Part shown: piece after piece, positions 15,345-22,819 of the stretch
Layout of the letters: each line of letters begins with the position of its first letter
How positions within the stretch are numbered: the first letter of the stretch is position 1
NCBI GenBank assembly: GCA_964468125.1
Contig: CAYXVF010000089.1
Location: forward strand, 1-25,729
Origin: CAYXVF01 sp964468125
Lineage (GTDB): Bacteria; Myxococcota; XYA12-FULL-58-9; CAYXVF01
Reading direction: 5' to 3'
DNA: 25,729 nucleotides
Made by a program: the position numbers and the translations under genes
The notes under the pieces: generated by a model
Seen by the model: the letters and a program-made list of their open reading frames with translations, nothing else
What the model was told of the DNA's origin: nothing
Databases searched by the model: none

Positions 15345-15374
15345 TAGGTAGCCGATGCGCCCCCCAACCGTCAA
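15345..15374 (-). promoter_or_regulatory. candidate rplC promoter
   Basis: On the minus strand TTGACG (15374-15369), an 18-bp spacer and TACCTA (15350-15345) give a good -35 and a mediocre -10. Transcription would begin near 15339, leaving a leader of about 124 nt. The -10 overlaps a short dyad, CGGCT/AGCCG (15341-15345/15350-15354). Confidence 0.45.
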
Positions 15375-15409
15375 TCGCGAAAACTGAAACTTTCCTCGGC
15401 CGTTTTCGA

Positions 15410-15438
15410 TTGAGATTTTGATATTTAGGTAATAGTCT
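15410..15438 (+). promoter_or_regulatory. candidate promoter of the yqiJ-flotillin operon
   Basis: TTGAGA (15410-15415), a 17-bp spacer and TAGTCT (15433-15438) lie in the most AT-rich stretch of this intergenic region. The predicted start near 15445 is about 44 nt before the ATG at 15489. The -10 matches only T, A and final T, but it shares the TAG opening with other promoters in this window. Confidence 0.45.
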
Positions 15439-15488
15439 AATCGTGTTCTTTCGCCCCGCTCGCGGGGTTGTGCGAGGGATTTCTTGCG

Positions 15489-16178
15489 ATGCTGAGCTTC
15501 TTGTTGGACCCCGGAAACGTGCCCTTCGCGGTAGCCCTCGCCCTGATGGGGGGAATCGCCCTACTCGAGGTCGTCACCCTCGCGTTCGGAATGGCCGCCT
15601 CCGGGCTCGTGGACAGCATTCTACCCGATTTCGATTTCGACCTCGACGTAGACCTCGACGTCGACGCGGACATGGACGCCCCGGATCTCGCCGCACATAC
15701 GCCGGCGCTCTCCGCGCTCTTCAGCTGGCTGCACATCGGAAGGGTTCCGACGCTTATCCTCCTCGCCGCGTTCCTCTTTGGATTCGGGCTCTCCGGGCTG
15801 GTTGTGCAGGCCGCCTTTCGCGCCGTGCTCGGCCTCGCTCTGACCCCCTGGCTCGCCTGGATCCCGGCCTTCTTCGGCTCCCTCCCGGTGATGCACGTGT
15901 CAGGGCGCGTCTTTCGAAACGTCCTGCCGGCGGAGGAAACCGACGCGGTCGCGCGAAAGTCATTGATTGGCAAGACGGCCGTGGTCACACTCGGTACGGC
16001 ACGGGCCGGGGAGCCCGCGCAAGCGCGCTTGAAAGACGGGAAAGGCCAAACCCACTACGTGATGGTCGAGCCGCGGGGCGACTCGGAGGTGCAGGCCGGG
16101 GAAGAAGTGGTCTTGGTCGGGCAGCACGGGGCAACGTTCTCCGTCGTGCCGAGCAGCATGCCCCCGATGAACGAATGA
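15489..16178 (+). CDS. YqiJ-like inner-membrane protein with NfeD-type OB fold
   Basis: This is a 229-aa membrane protein with hydrophobic segments at about 12-40, 85-110 and 112-140. A C-terminal soluble beta domain (about 155-225) matches the OB-fold partner domain of YqiJ/NfeD proteins: LIGKTAVVTLGTARAG, then GEEVVLVGQHGATFSVVP. YqiJ/NfeD proteins pair with flotillins, as here, where the YqiK-type flotillin follows after 46 nt. A striking loop at 47-63 has nine Asp residues in strict alternation with hydrophobic residues (DFDFDLDVDLDVDADMD). ATG 15489 with GAGGG at 15474-15478 is preferred over TTG 15468. Its role in organising or stabilising flotillin assemblies is inferred from family context. 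Confidence 0.83.
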   Translation: MLSFLLDPGNVPFAVALALMGGIALLEVVTLAFGMAASGLVDSILPDFDFDLDVDLDVDADMDAPDLAAHTPALSALFSWLHIGRVPTLILLAAFLFGFGLSGLVVQAAFRAVLGLALTPWLAWIPAFFGSLPVMHVSGRVFRNVLPAEETDAVARKSLIGKTAVVTLGTARAGEPAQARLKDGKGQTHYVMVEPRGDSEVQAGEEVVLVGQHGATFSVVPSSMPPMNE

Positions 16179-16224
16179 AGATTTCCAAACACAGACAACG
16201 CTTGAGAAGAAGGAGTTAGAACCA

Positions 16225-18048
16225 ATGGAAGCGCTCACGGAAACCGCTGGTGCCACCGGCGGCATCATTGCGGCGACGGCCCTCGGGTTGCTCGCGTTTC
16301 TCGTCATCATCGGGTTGGTCTTTGCCCGCATGTATCGACGCTCCACGAAAGAGCTGTCTTTCGTGCGCACGGGCTTTGGCGGTCAGAAAGTGATCATGAA
16401 CGGTGGTGCACTGGTCTTTCCGGTGCTCCACGACATCATTCCCGTCAACATGAATACCCTTCGCTTGGAAGTGCGGCGCGCCGACGAACAAGCCCTCATC
16501 ACCCGTGACCGCATGCGAGTAGACGTTGCCGCCGAGTTCTACGTTCGAGTCCAACCGACCGAAGACTCGATCGCGACCGCGGCGCAAACCCTCGGTACGC
16601 GTACGATGCGGCCACACGAGCTCAAGGACCTCGTGGAAGGTAAGTTCGTCGATGCGCTGCGTTCAGTCGCGGCGGAGATGGCGATGGAAGAGCTGCACGA
16701 GCAGCGTGTTTCCTTCGTGCAGAAGGTGCAGAAGGCCGTCACCGAGGACCTGTTCAAGAACGGTCTCGAGCTCGAGTCGGTCTCTCTGACCGGCCTCGAC
16801 CAAACCAAGCTCGAGTTCTTGAACCCGCAAAACGCCTTCGACGCTGAGGGTCTCACCCAGCTCACCGAACGGATCGAGGAGCGCAAGAAGATCCGGAACG
16901 ACATCGAGCAGAACACGACGGTCCAGATCCGTCAGAAGAACCTCGAAGCGGAGCGTGAGCGCCTGCAGATCGAGCGCGACGAAGAATACGCGAAGCTGAT
17001 GCAGCAGCGTGAAATCGAAGTCCGTCGTGCGGAAATGTCGATGGAGATTGCAAAGGAGCAGGCCGAGAAGCAACGCCTGTCGGAAGAAGCGCAGATCATC
17101 GCGCAGCAACAGGTCGACTCGAAGCGCATCGAAGCCGAGCGCCTGATCGAAGCGCAGCGGATCGAGAAGGAGCAGCAGGTCCGCGAGAAGGACATCGCGC
17201 GCGAGCGTGCCGTCGAGACCGCGGAGATCGAGCGCAAGAAGGCGGTCGAGCTCACTCAACAGGAGAAAGAGATCGCCATCGCCGAGCGCTCCAAGGCTCA
17301 GTCCGAGGCGCAAGCGCAGGCGGACCAGGCCCGCGCGCTCGCGGTCAAAGAAGAGGAGGCGGTCATCACCGTTCGCGAGACGGAGAGGGCCGAGCGCCAG
17401 AAGCGCATCGAGCTCGTAGAGGCAGCCAAGCAGGCCGAGCGCGACGCCATCGCGATCACCGTTGCCGCCGAGGCGGAAAAGAAGGCCTCGGAGGACCGCG
17501 CGAGCGCCATGAAGATCGAAGCGGCGGGTGAGGCGGAGAAGGTCCGCATCGCCGCCGAGGCCGAGGCGGACGCGGAACGAGCAAAGGCGGACGCCGCGGC
17601 TCGGCGCTACGAGGTCGACGCGGCGGGGCAGCGTGCGGTCAACGAGGCGTCGAACGTGCTCAGCGCGGAGCAGATCGCGATGCAGGTGCGCCTCGCACTC
17701 ATCGAACATCTGCCGAAGATCATCGCGGAGAGCGTCAAGCCAATGGAGGCGATCGATGAGATCAAGATCCTCCAGGTCGACGGCCTGCACGCCGGCTTCA
17801 ACGGCAATGGTCACGGGGTTCAGGGGAACGGCGATGGCGCATCGGCCTCTGGCGGCAATCTCGCCGACCAGGTGGTGCAGAGCGCACTGCGATACCGAAC
17901 CCAGGCACCTCTCGTGGATGGGCTTTTGAAGGAGCTCGGCCTCTCCAGCGGCGAGCTCGGTGGATTGACGCGCGCGATCCGCGAGGACGTGAGCCCTATC
18001 GAAGTCCAGCCCGCCGAAAACGGCGGCGCGGATCCCACGCTCAGCTGA
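16225..18048 (+). CDS. flotillin (YqiK family, SPFH/PHB domain)
   Basis: This is a 607-aa membrane-microdomain scaffold protein. It has an N-terminal membrane anchor (about 10-35), an SPFH/band-7 domain (about 40-215, with VRTGFGGQKVIMNGGALVFP and GLELESVSLTGLDQTKL), and a very long Glu/Ala/Arg/Gln-rich coiled coil (about 220-475) with the EA repeats typical of flotillins. A conserved C-terminal segment (LSAEQIAMQVRLALIEHLPKII) follows, then a Gly/Asn-rich linker and a variable tail. Length is in the range of YqiK/flotillin proteins. AAGGAG at 16210-16215 supports ATG 16225. Its partner YqiJ-like gene precedes it. The operon continues past a hairpin into three more genes, two of them DUF4407-type membrane proteins. 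Confidence 0.93.
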   Translation: MEALTETAGATGGIIAATALGLLAFLVIIGLVFARMYRRSTKELSFVRTGFGGQKVIMNGGALVFPVLHDIIPVNMNTLRLEVRRADEQALITRDRMRVDVAAEFYVRVQPTEDSIATAAQTLGTRTMRPHELKDLVEGKFVDALRSVAAEMAMEELHEQRVSFVQKVQKAVTEDLFKNGLELESVSLTGLDQTKLEFLNPQNAFDAEGLTQLTERIEERKKIRNDIEQNTTVQIRQKNLEAERERLQIERDEEYAKLMQQREIEVRRAEMSMEIAKEQAEKQRLSEEAQIIAQQQVDSKRIEAERLIEAQRIEKEQQVREKDIARERAVETAEIERKKAVELTQQEKEIAIAERSKAQSEAQAQADQARALAVKEEEAVITVRETERAERQKRIELVEAAKQAERDAIAITVAAEAEKKASEDRASAMKIEAAGEAEKVRIAAEAEADAERAKADAAARRYEVDAAGQRAVNEASNVLSAEQIAMQVRLALIEHLPKIIAESVKPMEAIDEIKILQVDGLHAGFNGNGHGVQGNGDGASASGGNLADQVVQSALRYRTQAPLVDGLLKELGLSSGELGGLTRAIREDVSPIEVQPAENGGADPTLS

Positions 18049-18067
18049 GCGTAGAGGCGGAGGTTTT

Positions 18068-18101
18068 GGGGGACACGGGCACCATCCGTGTCCCCCTTCT
18101 T
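18068..18101 (+). terminator. terminator-like hairpin after flotillin gene
   Basis: GGGGGACACGG (18068-18078) pairs perfectly with CCGTGTCCCCC (18086-18096), an 11-bp stem with a 7-nt loop, followed by TTCTT. The stem is strong but the T tract is short and interrupted, so termination is likely partial. The next gene starts 5 nt further on without a clear promoter, so this may set the relative expression of flotillin and the downstream genes. Confidence 0.6.
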
Positions 18102-18105
18102 CACG

Positions 18106-18552
18106 ATGTCGTCGATCTGGCCAGCTTTGCTTTCGCGAATCGAATCTCCAGAGGGGCAGCAGCTTTCATTCGAGGTCGGAAGGGTCGCCGCACGCCGTGG
18201 GGGCCTCGTCGCGCTTGCATGGGAGACGCCCGGTCTGCGGGTCTACATCGACGGAATCGGATGGCTGCCCGGGCGGGGGCGAGCTTTCACCACCGCCGAG
18301 CGCGCCCACTGGCGGCTTTGGGCGGTGGGAGGCTTCGGCGTCTGGCGGGCGGATGCGGCGTTGCCTCGTGAAGAGCGCTCGGAAATCGCGCTGCGACTCG
18401 CCGCGCCGGGCCTCCGGCCTCGGTCGCCGGTCCTGAACAGTCCGCGGGTGCGCCCGGAAATCCCCACGTGTCAATCGCAGGTTCCGGAGCCATTCATTGA
18501 CTTGCCCGAGTTGAGCTTGGTTCGGGTCGAGCCACCCACTGTCGAAAGGTAG
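18106..18552 (+). CDS. small hypothetical protein between flotillin and DUF4407 genes
   Basis: This is a 148-aa protein I do not recognise. It has no signal peptide or clear membrane segment. The first 100 residues contain GLVALAWETPGLRVYIDGIGWL and WRLWAVGGFGVWRADAALP, which look like a compact Trp/Gly-rich beta fold. The last 45 are Pro-rich. It ends 3 nt before the first DUF4407 gene, supporting membership of the same operon. The start is uncertain: ATG 18106 lies immediately after a hairpin with no Shine-Dalgarno, and ATG 18088 inside the hairpin is the alternative. Translation might depend on hairpin opening or on readthrough transcription. Confidence 0.6.
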   Translation: MSSIWPALLSRIESPEGQQLSFEVGRVAARRGGLVALAWETPGLRVYIDGIGWLPGRGRAFTTAERAHWRLWAVGGFGVWRADAALPREERSEIALRLAAPGLRPRSPVLNSPRVRPEIPTCQSQVPEPFIDLPELSLVRVEPPTVER

Positions 18553-18555
18553 GAG

Positions 18556-19827
18556 ATGTACAGCCTGGATCAGTATCCGCTCGGTGAAGAGAAGAAGATC
18601 AATCCGCTCACGCGCTTCTTCTGGTGGGCTGCCGGAGCGGACGGCTTCATTCTCAGCCGGTGTACCTACAGCGACCACGTCAAGTACGTGGGATTGGGCG
18701 GGATCGTGACCGCGACCGGTGTCCTCGCGGCGGTGTCGGGGGGCTATGCGTTTTACACCATCTTCAGCCCCAAGGAGCTGCAGGGGGCGGCGGATGCGCT
18801 ACTCCATTGGCCGTCGATTCTGATGTCCGCGTTCTTCGGGATCCTCTGGGGGCTGATCATTTTCAATCTCGATCGGTTCGTCTTGTCGAGCACGGGCAAG
18901 GGCGATGGAACAGAGGCCATTACCTTCAAAGAATTCTCGAACGCGGTCCCGCGGATCGTCATGGCGCTCGTGCTCTCGATCGCCATCGCCGCGCCGTTGG
19001 AGATTCGAATCTTCAAGAGCGAGATTGACGCGGCACTCTTTCAGCTTCAGAAGGAAAAGATTCAGGAGCTCAATCGCCTGACGAATGAGCGCTTTGCCGA
19101 GCAGATCGCCGACAGCGTCGCGGACCGCGACAAGATCGAGACCGCGATCAACGAGAGACAGTCCCAGCTCGACGCGATGCGCATCAAGCTCCAGGAGGAG
19201 ATCGCTGGTCGCGTGGGCTCGGGGCAGAGCGGGGTGGGGCCTGCCGCCCGTCAGATCCGCGCGGACGTAGAGCGCCTGGAGTCCGAGCTCGACAAGCTCG
19301 AGACGCGAAGCGCCACGCTGCTTCTGAACGCGAATCGCGACATCGAGGAGCTCAAGGAGGCGAGGGACGCGGAGTACGCAGCGAACGTGAAACAAGCGCA
19401 GCGTCTCGATGGGCTTCTCCAGCGAATTCTTCTCGCAGAAGAGATCGCTGGAGCGGCCATCATCTGGCTCATCCGCGCTCTGTTCATCGTGATCGAAACG
19501 GGGCCCATCCTCTTCAAGCTCATGATGATCAAGAGCCCCTACGATTTCATCGACGAGGGCCTGAAAGAAGAAATCAAAGCACGGGCCGGCATCGTCGCCT
19601 TCGAATACGTCGACGTGAATGGTCGCAAGCAGATCGACTACAAGTCTCTATCCATGGAGCGAATTGCCGAGGAACAACGTGCGCTCCACGATGCGCAAAA
19701 AGAGCTCGCCAAGGAGGCTCTCGAGGCCTGGAAGACGAAGAAGCTCGAAGAGGTGCGCGAGGACCCGTCGCGCTTCGTCAGCGAAAGCCCCTCCGAAGCC
19801 AAGGTTACCCGTCTCGAGAAGGCGTGA
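18556..19827 (+). CDS. DUF4407 membrane protein with long coiled coil
   Basis: This is a 423-aa inner-membrane protein. An N-terminal cytoplasmic stretch with FFWWAAGAD is followed by three hydrophobic segments (about 47-70, 86-108, 133-152). Next come a large Glu/Arg/Ile-rich coiled coil (about 155-290), a fourth membrane segment (about 296-322, IIWLIRALFIVIETGPILFKLM) and a charged C-terminal tail. This order, with the short motif FNLDRFVLSS after the second helix, is that of the DUF4407 family, whose function is unknown. The coiled coil would lie outside the cytoplasm if the helices all cross. AGGTAGGAG directly precedes ATG 18556. It abuts the next gene, a divergent relative. Confidence 0.85.
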   Translation: MYSLDQYPLGEEKKINPLTRFFWWAAGADGFILSRCTYSDHVKYVGLGGIVTATGVLAAVSGGYAFYTIFSPKELQGAADALLHWPSILMSAFFGILWGLIIFNLDRFVLSSTGKGDGTEAITFKEFSNAVPRIVMALVLSIAIAAPLEIRIFKSEIDAALFQLQKEKIQELNRLTNERFAEQIADSVADRDKIETAINERQSQLDAMRIKLQEEIAGRVGSGQSGVGPAARQIRADVERLESELDKLETRSATLLLNANRDIEELKEARDAEYAANVKQAQRLDGLLQRILLAEEIAGAAIIWLIRALFIVIETGPILFKLMMIKSPYDFIDEGLKEEIKARAGIVAFEYVDVNGRKQIDYKSLSMERIAEEQRALHDAQKELAKEALEAWKTKKLEEVREDPSRFVSESPSEAKVTRLEKA

Positions 19828-20789
19828 TGCTGGCGCTCGACCGTCACCTGCTCGCGTCAGTCGGGTCAAAGGAGCGCGCGCTCTGGGCTGCGCTTTCGGG
19901 CCTGGCCGCGGTGAATGTGCTCCTCAGTGGCGTGGGAATCGCCTACTTTGGCTGGCTCGTGTTTCGAACGCCGGTCGCGCTGTCGATCGGCCTACTCTGG
20001 GCGCTCGTCTTCTCGAATCTGCAGACCTTCGTGTTCCACATGCAGGAAGGGCGAAGCCTGCGTTTCGGCACCTTCGTGACGCTGATAGTCAAGACCGGGG
20101 TCATGGGCTTTCTCGCGTTTCTGGCCGCGCTTCCACTGGTCTTTGCCCTCTGGGGACCGAGCGACGCGGAGCTCGGCGCCTTACGGGCCGAGCGGATCGA
20201 GGCGCTGCACGAGGCGCACGAGCAGCGCCGCGCGGACGCGCTGGCCGAGATCGAGCAGGAGTCATCGCGCCTTGAGTGGGCGCTCGACACACGCCGCAAC
20301 GCGGTCCAAACGCTACGCCGCGGCTTGGTGGCGGCCGAGGCAGGGGAGCGCTTGCGATTGCGTCAGCTCGAAGCGGCGGAGGCGGATCTCCGCGAGTTCG
20401 AGGCACGGGCGGAAGCGCGTTTGGCAGAGCTGCGTCGCGCGGAGACCGCGGCGATGGAAGCGGATCGGCGCGAAGCGTCACTCATCGATCAGCACTTCGA
20501 CGAGGATATTTTCGTCATCGCCGCGTTTCGATCCGTCTTTGACACCCATCGAACGGAAGCGGAGTGCGCGGTCGCGGTCCTGGTCCTCCTGTTCAATTTG
20601 CCCTTTTGGAGCCGGCGGCTGTTCTGGCGACGCTCCGCCTATCTACGAGGTCAAACCGCGCTCGAAGCGGAGCTCAGGGAGCGTGCAAGGGCCGATTTTT
20701 CGGAGCGTTACCGCAGCATCGTACGCGAAGAATGGGGCGTGCAGGATTACGTCGTCCCCGAGCGGTGGGTGCCGACGGATACGCCCTGA
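19827..20789 (+). CDS. second, divergent DUF4407-like membrane/coiled-coil protein
   Basis: This 320-aa protein has the same layout as the preceding protein but little obvious sequence identity. Two membrane segments (about 20-45, 50-70) and a third (about 85-107) are followed by a coiled coil (about 112-215, Ala/Glu/Arg-rich), then a fourth hydrophobic stretch (about 243-260) and a charged tail. The SNLQTFVFHM segment sits where the first protein has FNLDRFVLSS. The shared topology suggests an old tandem duplication giving a heteromeric pair. The start is ATG 19827, within a TGATG junction with the upstream stop; GTG 19824 is an alternative. No function is known. Confidence 0.75.
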   Translation: MLALDRHLLASVGSKERALWAALSGLAAVNVLLSGVGIAYFGWLVFRTPVALSIGLLWALVFSNLQTFVFHMQEGRSLRFGTFVTLIVKTGVMGFLAFLAALPLVFALWGPSDAELGALRAERIEALHEAHEQRRADALAEIEQESSRLEWALDTRRNAVQTLRRGLVAAEAGERLRLRQLEAAEADLREFEARAEARLAELRRAETAAMEADRREASLIDQHFDEDIFVIAAFRSVFDTHRTEAECAVAVLVLLFNLPFWSRRLFWRRSAYLRGQTALEAELRERARADFSERYRSIVREEWGVQDYVVPERWVPTDTP

Positions 20790-20935
20790 GCTTCTTTGGC
20801 ACGCTCGCGCCTCTTCGCCTCAACTCCGCTCGGGGGAACGCGTCGACCAGTGAGAGCGGCGGGAAGTAACGCCGGTCCCGCTAGCGCCGGTGGGATCGAC
20901 GTCCCAGGACACACCGCACGAATCGTTGTTCTGCC

Positions 20936-22126
20936 CTAGAACGGCAAGCGAACGCCCCGTCCGGTGAAGTCGAGGGTGAAGCCAAAGCCGAAGACGATGT
21001 TACCGTTCTCGTCCATCATGCCCTTCGGCGGATTGGGGAACGGCTGGGCCCGGCGCATCGCCGAGACCGCGACCTCGTCGAGGAAGTCCAGGCCGCAAGA
21101 CTGCTGAACGTCCACCTTTTCCAGCGCGCCGTCCGCGTTCAACGTCACCTCGAGTACGGTCGTCCGCCGTCGAATCCCGTAGATGTTGCCCGTGGGATCA
21201 CGACGTCGAACCTCGGGCGTCGGATTCCAGTGCTGTGCGATGCCCCGCTTCATGCGGTTGAAGAAGGAGGCGTACTTGAACTCACGGGTGTTGAGGAAAG
21301 TGCCTTCGCCTTCGTCGATGCCCTCGACGTGGTCGTTCATGGGTGCGCCCGCAATTTTGGCGAGCACGCCGATCGACGGGATCAGATCATTGGTGTTCGA
21401 GATGAGCGGGGAGCTCGCCTTTGAGCCCTTTTGATCGCTCTCCGAATCGCCGTCCAGGGAGAGCTTGAGCTTGGAACCTTCGCCCAGAAGGGACTCTTTC
21501 TTTTCCTGGTTCTTGAAGCGGCCGAGCGGGTCGAGGTTGAGGGCGAGCTGATCCTTGGCTTTCTGCTCGGGCGACTGGAGCTCCTGCTTCTTGGCTAGCT
21601 CCTTCTGGTCTTCCAGACCGTTGGCGTCGGTGACCCGCATGGTCTTGTCTTTGACCTTTACGTCGACGCCCTTTTCCGTGCGCATCGCCTCATTGGTGAT
21701 GTAGCCGTCGGGAGGCCGTCGATTGCGGCTGATCGTCTCGCGCTCGACCTTCGTGTTGTATTCGGAGGCGAGATTCGTGTCCTCCGGAGCCTCGTCGCTC
21801 TCCATCGGTGGCACGTCGACGATCGTGTCCGGGCTCCAATCCGGGTCGTCTTTCTTCTTCTCTTTCTTGGCGAGCTCTTCCTCTTTCTTCTCTTTTTTCT
21901 CCTCTTTGCGTTTCGGAAGCTCGATCCGGGGCACTTTCGAGGAAGAGGGTGCACGGACCAGCCGGATCTTGCGTGTGTTGACCTTGCTCGGGTCGAAGGG
22001 TTCGGGCGTGGGCAAGAGAAAATCGAGGAGGGGCCAAGCGGCGAGATGCAGGAGCACCGCAAGCGCCATGAACTGCGCGACGACCTTGTAATCAGCGCGC
22101 TTTATTGGATTTCCGGGGTCTGGCAC
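20936..22126 (-). CDS. TonB/TolA-like protein with charged linker and TonB C-terminal domain
   Basis: This 396-aa periplasm-spanning protein has one N-terminal membrane anchor (about 17-38) after a short basic cytoplasmic stretch, and a Lys/Glu-rich segment (about 70-95) reminiscent of TolA. A long polar, probably disordered linker follows, then a C-terminal TonB-type domain (about 295-396, TTVLEVTLNADGALEKVDV and AVSAMRRAQPFPNPP). It differs from the operon TonB at 8665 in being much longer and having no ExbB/ExbD beside it. A role in energy transfer or envelope integrity is plausible; AgmX/GltJ-type motility transducers are another possibility but are not shown. The GTG start at 22126 gives the anchor its basic N-terminus. 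It is transcribed divergently from the str operon. Confidence 0.85.
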   Translation of the reverse strand: MPDPGNPIKRADYKVVAQFMALAVLLHLAAWPLLDFLLPTPEPFDPSKVNTRKIRLVRAPSSSKVPRIELPKRKEEKKEKKEEELAKKEKKKDDPDWSPDTIVDVPPMESDEAPEDTNLASEYNTKVERETISRNRRPPDGYITNEAMRTEKGVDVKVKDKTMRVTDANGLEDQKELAKKQELQSPEQKAKDQLALNLDPLGRFKNQEKKESLLGEGSKLKLSLDGDSESDQKGSKASSPLISNTNDLIPSIGVLAKIAGAPMNDHVEGIDEGEGTFLNTREFKYASFFNRMKRGIAQHWNPTPEVRRRDPTGNIYGIRRRTTVLEVTLNADGALEKVDVQQSCGLDFLDEVAVSAMRRAQPFPNPPKGMMDENGNIVFGFGFTLDFTGRGVRLPF

Positions 22127-22192
22127 GTCAGCTCGTCTCGGGGCCCACTTCCAACGACGAGACCCCGGGCTGAGGCCACCGCCAACTCGTTG

Positions 22193-22221
22193 AAACTATC
22201 CACGGGTTTTAGGACCGTCAA
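22193..22221 (-). promoter_or_regulatory. candidate promoter of the TonB/TolA-like gene
   Basis: On the minus strand TTGACG (22221-22216), a 17-bp spacer and TAGTTT (22198-22193) form a sigma-70-like promoter about 60 nt before the GTG at 22126. It lies within the 309-nt gap (22127-22435) shared with the str operon promoter, so the gap contains two divergent promoters. The gap also holds a T7 run at 22257-22263 and nothing else recognised. Confidence 0.5.
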
Positions 22222-22324
22222 GCGCCTCGGAATTGTCGTGCTCTCGGAAAAGCGTATTTTTTTCATGGGTTTAGGGCATGGGTGGGCGTGCTGGAGGGCT
22301 GCCTCGGGAATCGCTCGTTTTGCC

Positions 22325-22353
22325 TTGACACCCTGCGAGGGGGTCTGTAGAAG
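22325..22353 (+). promoter_or_regulatory. str operon promoter
   Basis: A perfect -35 TTGACA (22325-22330), a 17-bp spacer and TAGAAG (22348-22353, 4/6) precede rpsL. Transcription would begin near 22360, giving a leader of about 76 nt. This is the best sigma-70 match seen in the window, as expected for a highly expressed ribosomal operon. Confidence 0.72.
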
Positions 22354-22435
22354 GCGCGCTCCCTTGCGGCTGGGCGAGCCCTCTTGCTCCGCCCGTGAGG
22401 CAAAGATCGAAGAGAACGAAGGGATTTCGGCGGTT

Positions 22436-22807
22436 ATGCCTACGATCAACCAGCTCGTGCGCAAGAGGCGCACCGACAAGCCGAAGAAGGACAAGGCGCC
22501 GGCGCTCAAGGCATGTCCTCAGAAGCGCGGCGTCTGCGTTCGTGTCTACACGTCCACCCCGAAGAAGCCGAACTCGGCGCTTCGCAAGGTCGCCCGCGTA
22601 CGCCTGACCAATGGCTTCGAGGTCACCTCCTACATTCCTGGCGTCGGTCACAACCTCCAGGAGCACTCGGTGGTTCTGATTCGCGGCGGTCGCGTGAAGG
22701 ATCTTCCTGGTGTTCGTTATCACATCATTCGCGGAGCCCTCGACGCGACTGGCGTCGACGGTCGTCGCCAGGGCCGCTCGAAGTACGGCGCTAAGCGTCC
22801 GAGCTAA
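22436..22807 (+). CDS. rpsL: 30S ribosomal protein S12
   Basis: This 123-aa decoding-centre protein matches the family length. It carries TPKKPNSALRK (41-51) and GRVKDLPGVR (85-94). Lys43 and Lys88, where substitutions give streptomycin resistance, are both wild type, so a sensitive allele is predicted. Asp89, the usual methylthiolation site, is present. ATG 22436 follows GAAGGGA at 22418-22424 (11 nt spacing). It is the first gene of the str operon, with only 12 nt to rpsG. Confidence 0.98.
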   Translation: MPTINQLVRKRRTDKPKKDKAPALKACPQKRGVCVRVYTSTPKKPNSALRKVARVRLTNGFEVTSYIPGVGHNLQEHSVVLIRGGRVKDLPGVRYHIIRGALDATGVDGRRQGRSKYGAKRPS

Positions 22808-22819
22808 TAGGAAAAGAAG

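Noticed and set aside
16663..17814. 383-codon minus-strand Leu/Asp/Arg-rich frame
   Set aside because: It is the antisense shadow of the flotillin coiled coil; the apparent Leu-Asp repeats mirror Glu/Ala/Arg codons on the + strand.
20790..20935. Terminator or attachment site between the convergent DUF4407-like and TonB/TolA-like genes
   Set aside because: Only short imperfect repeats (two GCCGGT copies, a GCTAGC palindrome) are present, with no stem plus T run.
22257..22263. T7 run as an intrinsic terminator
   Set aside because: No stable hairpin precedes it on the + strand, and no gene on that strand ends nearby; it is more likely AT-rich promoter context.
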